From the NCBI GenBank assembly GCA_027459525.1, contig DAIDIC010000104.1, forward strand, positions 1-25,802: a DNA stretch of 25,802 nt. Reading direction: 5' to 3'. The position numbers were made by a program, and so were the translations under genes. Within the stretch, counting starts at the first letter, position 1. Every line of letters begins with the position of its first letter. The notes below the pieces were generated by a model. That model had not been told where the DNA came from and did no database searches. It worked only from the letters and a program-made list of their open reading frames with translations. The stretch is from JAJYBV01 sp021812265. Its GTDB lineage: Bacteria > Chloroflexota > Ktedonobacteria > Ktedonobacterales > JACDGC01. Shown one piece after another: positions 23,022 to 25,802 of the stretch.

Positions 23022-24832
23022 ACGTTCTTTTGCGCTCCCATCTGTTTAAATCGCTGATACACATTCGGAACCAGCCGCAATAGCAAAAGAATTGCCGCTA
23101 CAACACCAATGTTCAGCATTGCCAGCGCCATACCTTGTTCTACGCGAAATGTTCCAAAATACCCGGTAATACGAACCGGCATAGTAGGCTGTCCAGGCGG
23201 GTACAGCAATTCGGAGGCAGCCAATTCAAAAATTGTTCCTGTAAAAATCAGCAGCCAAATATTTATCAGCCCGGATTGCATAATTGGCGCAATAATGCGC
23301 GTAACGATACTGATTAATCCGGCGCCTTGCACGCGCGCAGCTTCAATCATCGATTCACCAATTTGGTCAATTGCGCCGGAGCTTAAACGAATGGCGTATG
23401 GCAACGCGCCGCCGATATAGGCAGCTAAAAGAATCCAGATAGTTCCGTAAAAATGTGGCTCGCCTCTGCCACCAATACCAATATTTTCCAAGTATGGTGA
23501 GTTCCAAGCAAAAATATATCCGCTGGCTAATATAATGCCGGGAACAGAAATAGTTATTAGTGTGGTAAAGTTTAATAATTTTCTGCCGGGCATCTGTGTT
23601 CTGCTGATAAGAAATGCAATAAACAATCCACTGATGACTACTATAGTTGCTGCCGCAAACGCTAATTTAAACGAGACGCCAAATGATTGCAGATCATCAC
23701 TGCCATGCTGTAAAATCCGCTGATAGTTTACCAGCGTTATATTGGCGGGAATAATCCCATTGGCAAATGAATGTTCTACAGAAAGCAATATGCACTCAAA
23801 AAGCGGCAGCAACAACGCAAATAGCGCAACAAGCGCTGTAAAAACCATCGCCGCCCAGCGCCATTTTTTTAAAGATGTTTTGGCTGACGGCCGTGTTTTG
23901 CCGCTGATTACTTGATATGCTTTGATGCGCAACAAACGCGCCTGCCCGACTAACGCCGCGGCTATTACCAAAAACAGCAGCAGCGAAAGCGCTGCAGCCA
24001 ACGGAAAATTCACCGGAAACGTATTAATTGCGTCATAAATCTGATATGTTATGAGCGACACATTGGCGTTTTGCGCAATGGTTGCAGCTGTGCCAAAATC
24101 TGAAAGCGCCTCGGCAAACACGATCAGCGCGCCGGAAAGAATCGCCGGTATTAGCAGCGGCAGATTTATTTGCAGCCATGCGCGCAGCGCCGAAGCGCCT
24201 TGTGAGCGAGCGGCGTCCTCAAACTCTGATCCCAGCCACACAAGCCCGGCGCTGACAGATAAATACACAAACGGAAAATTTTTTAAAATCAACAGAAAAG
24301 CCACACCAACCGGCGAGAAAAATGTGTTAATCAACCAATCCGGAAGGTGTATGAAATGATCGATTGTGCCATCACGAATCATCAGCACAGTCCACGCTTC
24401 ACCTAATAAAAACGATGGGGTGAAAAAAACTATCCATACAAAAAAATCGATGAATTTTGCGCCGGGAAATGATGTGCGTCGGGCTAAAACAGCCAAAACA
24501 ACACCAATACATGATGCGCCAACGCTTGTTATCAGCGCTAATAGAACTGAGGCAGAAATAGATTTGTAACTTGCTTTATCGGTAAACACTTGTTGCAGAG
24601 CATATAAGCTGAAATGCGTATCCGGATTTAACGCAAATAAATTGGGAAATACACTTTGTATGAAAATTGCAGCTAACGGATAAATCACTAATATAACCAG
24701 CGCTGAAACAACAAGAATAGTTACCAACGATCCTCCGGCGACGCGGAGGAGACGCCGCCGGAACATCAAAGCAGTAACGGTGGCTGAAGCGGTTTGCTCC
24801 GCTTCAGCTTCGGGAACCATAGAGGCTTCCAT
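23018..24832 (-). CDS. Double-length ABC permease, FbpB type (two fused MetI-like domains)
   Basis: This 604-residue integral membrane protein has about twelve spans in two halves, each with the permease EAA loop that docks to the ATPase: EDAARSQGASALRAWL (from about 205) and IEAARVQGAGLISIV (from about 496). This internal duplication is typical of Fe3+ permeases of the FbpB class, also seen in some 2-aminoethylphosphonate systems. ATG 24832 is preferred over an upstream frame overlapping the binding-protein gene, because it lies five bases after that gene's TAG and AGG precedes it. The N-terminus before the first span (about 25 residues, EAEAEQTASATV) is acidic. It forms a transporter with the ATPase and binding protein on either side. 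Confidence 0.92.
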   Translation of the reverse strand: MEASMVPEAEAEQTASATVTALMFRRRLLRVAGGSLVTILVVSALVILVIYPLAAIFIQSVFPNLFALNPDTHFSLYALQQVFTDKASYKSISASVLLALITSVGASCIGVVLAVLARRTSFPGAKFIDFFVWIVFFTPSFLLGEAWTVLMIRDGTIDHFIHLPDWLINTFFSPVGVAFLLILKNFPFVYLSVSAGLVWLGSEFEDAARSQGASALRAWLQINLPLLIPAILSGALIVFAEALSDFGTAATIAQNANVSLITYQIYDAINTFPVNFPLAAALSLLLFLVIAAALVGQARLLRIKAYQVISGKTRPSAKTSLKKWRWAAMVFTALVALFALLLPLFECILLSVEHSFANGIIPANITLVNYQRILQHGSDDLQSFGVSFKLAFAAATIVVISGLFIAFLISRTQMPGRKLLNFTTLITISVPGIILASGYIFAWNSPYLENIGIGGRGEPHFYGTIWILLAAYIGGALPYAIRLSSGAIDQIGESMIEAARVQGAGLISIVTRIIAPIMQSGLINIWLLIFTGTIFELAASELLYPPGQPTMPVRITGYFGTFRVEQGMALAMLNIGVVAAILLLLRLVPNVYQRFKQMGAQKNV

Positions 24833-24837
24833 ATTAC

Positions 24838-25802
24838 CTAGCTTCCTGAAACGATATTTGCCGTGAACCACTGTTTGTATTCATTTTCAACATTGGCCCA
24901 TTTTTCAACATTTAAGTTGAAGAAGTTAATGCCTGTTGTTTGGCGGGTTACAACCGGAGTAACACCTTGAATCAATTCAATAAAATAGGTGTCGCCATCG
25001 GTGGGGTCATGGTGCGTCATAGATTGCTGGCCCTGCTGAGACATCACATAGTTTACAAATGCTTCTGCGCAAGCTTGGTGAGCGCCATTTGCAGCGATAC
25101 CCATTTCGCTGGGCAGCGCGGCAACACCCGATGTGGGATAAATTACCCCGATATTGTTATCGCCATTGGCGACTTCGCCATAGTACGCAGAATCTTGCAC
25201 AATGCCAAATTCTTTTGCGCCGGTTTTCACTGCGGTGATGGTCAGATCATTCGTCTGATAAGCGCGCAGCCCGTTGGCTTTCAGTTGTGTGAAGTAGTTT
25301 TTGCCTTGATCTTCTCCGCCAAGCAGTTGTGATACCCCTGCAACAAACGGATATGTTGGGCCGGAAAGCGACGGATCGTTCATTTCAACCTGGTTTTTAT
25401 ACGCTGGGTTTAAAAGATCTTTCCAATCTTGCGGCAATTGCGCCGGCGCATGCGCTTTGTTATAAATAATAACGCCCGCTGCGGTGAGGCCGCTGGGATA
25501 GTAGGCATAATCTGAGGGGATCAGTGATTGCCCTTGCTGGGTATAATTGCTGGTATTGCTAGACTTCCATTTCAGCAAATATCCTTGGTCATCGAGGTTT
25601 TGCATGGTAACATTACCGTCAAACCAAACAACATCCCATTGCGGATTATTACCTTCAGCGGCAACTTTAGCTAAGATATTGCCGGTGCTGTCATCAACCA
25701 ATTGTGCTTGAATTCCTGTGTCGCGTGTGAAAGCCTTCACTGTATCCGAATCATATCCCTGCGCGGAATATACTACCAACCCGGTTGATTTATTGCACTG
25801 TG
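24838..25802 (-). CDS. ABC transporter substrate-binding protein, iron/FbpA-like family 1, N-terminus outside window
   Basis: The minus-strand frame enters at the window end, so the start and any export signal are not visible; the first residues seen are QCNKSTGLVVYSAQGYD. A Cys this close to the mature domain could be a lipoprotein anchor. Landmarks are NNPQWDVVWFDGNVTMQNLD, YPSGLTAAGVIIYNK, LPQDWKDLLNPAYKNQVEM and QDSAYYGEVANG, ending with AFVNYVMSQQGQQ and a C-terminal extension. The fold is the type II periplasmic-binding one. A Tyr-Tyr pair at YYGE is at about the position of the iron-binding tyrosines of FbpA, but phosphonate-binding relatives look alike, so the substrate stays open. 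It precedes the permease by five bases. Confidence 0.87.
   Translation of the reverse strand, partial: QCNKSTGLVVYSAQGYDSDTVKAFTRDTGIQAQLVDDSTGNILAKVAAEGNNPQWDVVWFDGNVTMQNLDDQGYLLKWKSSNTSNYTQQGQSLIPSDYAYYPSGLTAAGVIIYNKAHAPAQLPQDWKDLLNPAYKNQVEMNDPSLSGPTYPFVAGVSQLLGGEDQGKNYFTQLKANGLRAYQTNDLTITAVKTGAKEFGIVQDSAYYGEVANGDNNIGVIYPTSGVAALPSEMGIAANGAHQACAEAFVNYVMSQQGQQSMTHHDPTDGDTYFIELIQGVTPVVTRQTTGINFFNLNVEKWANVENEYKQWFTANIVSGS

Overview
The window is a bacterial chromosome segment, mid-GC overall, whose long genes use many GCGC and GCCGGC strings. No phylogenetic marker is present. A tryptophan T-box ahead of a trp operon, a MalT-like LuxR regulator with a 'HPPP' N-terminus, a DUF4118/GAF/PAS histidine kinase, IS630 debris and a tandem palindromic repeat together suggest Chloroflexota, perhaps Ktedonobacteria-like. 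That is an inference from gene style, not a proof.

Layout. 1-672: the 3' end of an L,D-transpeptidase gene, a terminator and tRNA-Arg(CCG). 673-3900: an accessory, visibly AT-richer stretch. It holds a decayed IS630 transposase, a nearby protein relic, a compact three-gene cassette of unknown function headed by a TIGR04255-family protein, and a 400-base gap with small fragments. 3901-6346: a TetR repressor and a DHA2-type multidrug efflux pump; the pump has a consensus promoter overlapped by a perfect 9-bp inverted repeat. 6407-12940: three sensory or regulatory genes, namely a membrane GAF/PAS histidine kinase with no adjacent response regulator, a soluble chemoreceptor-like protein with no Che partner, and a large MalT-like ATPase/LuxR activator.

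13155-21817 is the core of the window: a complete tryptophan unit on the minus strand. A consensus promoter leads into a T-box riboswitch with specifier UGG and an intrinsic terminator, followed by trpS, trpE, trpG, trpD, a fused trpC-trpF, trpB and trpA. Charging of tRNA-Trp should therefore set expression of both the synthetase and the whole chorismate-to-tryptophan branch. trpE/trpG and trpG/trpD overlap. A tandem 126-bp hairpin-rich repeat lies between trpB and trpA and touches the trpB stop codon.

21912-25802: an iron-type (FbpABC family) ABC importer on the minus strand, consisting of a binding protein cut by the window edge, a double-length permease and an ATPase with a 4-base overlap.

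The items most worth following up are the TIGR04255 cassette, the tandem repeat inside the trp operon, and the UGGA bulge of a tryptophan T-box.
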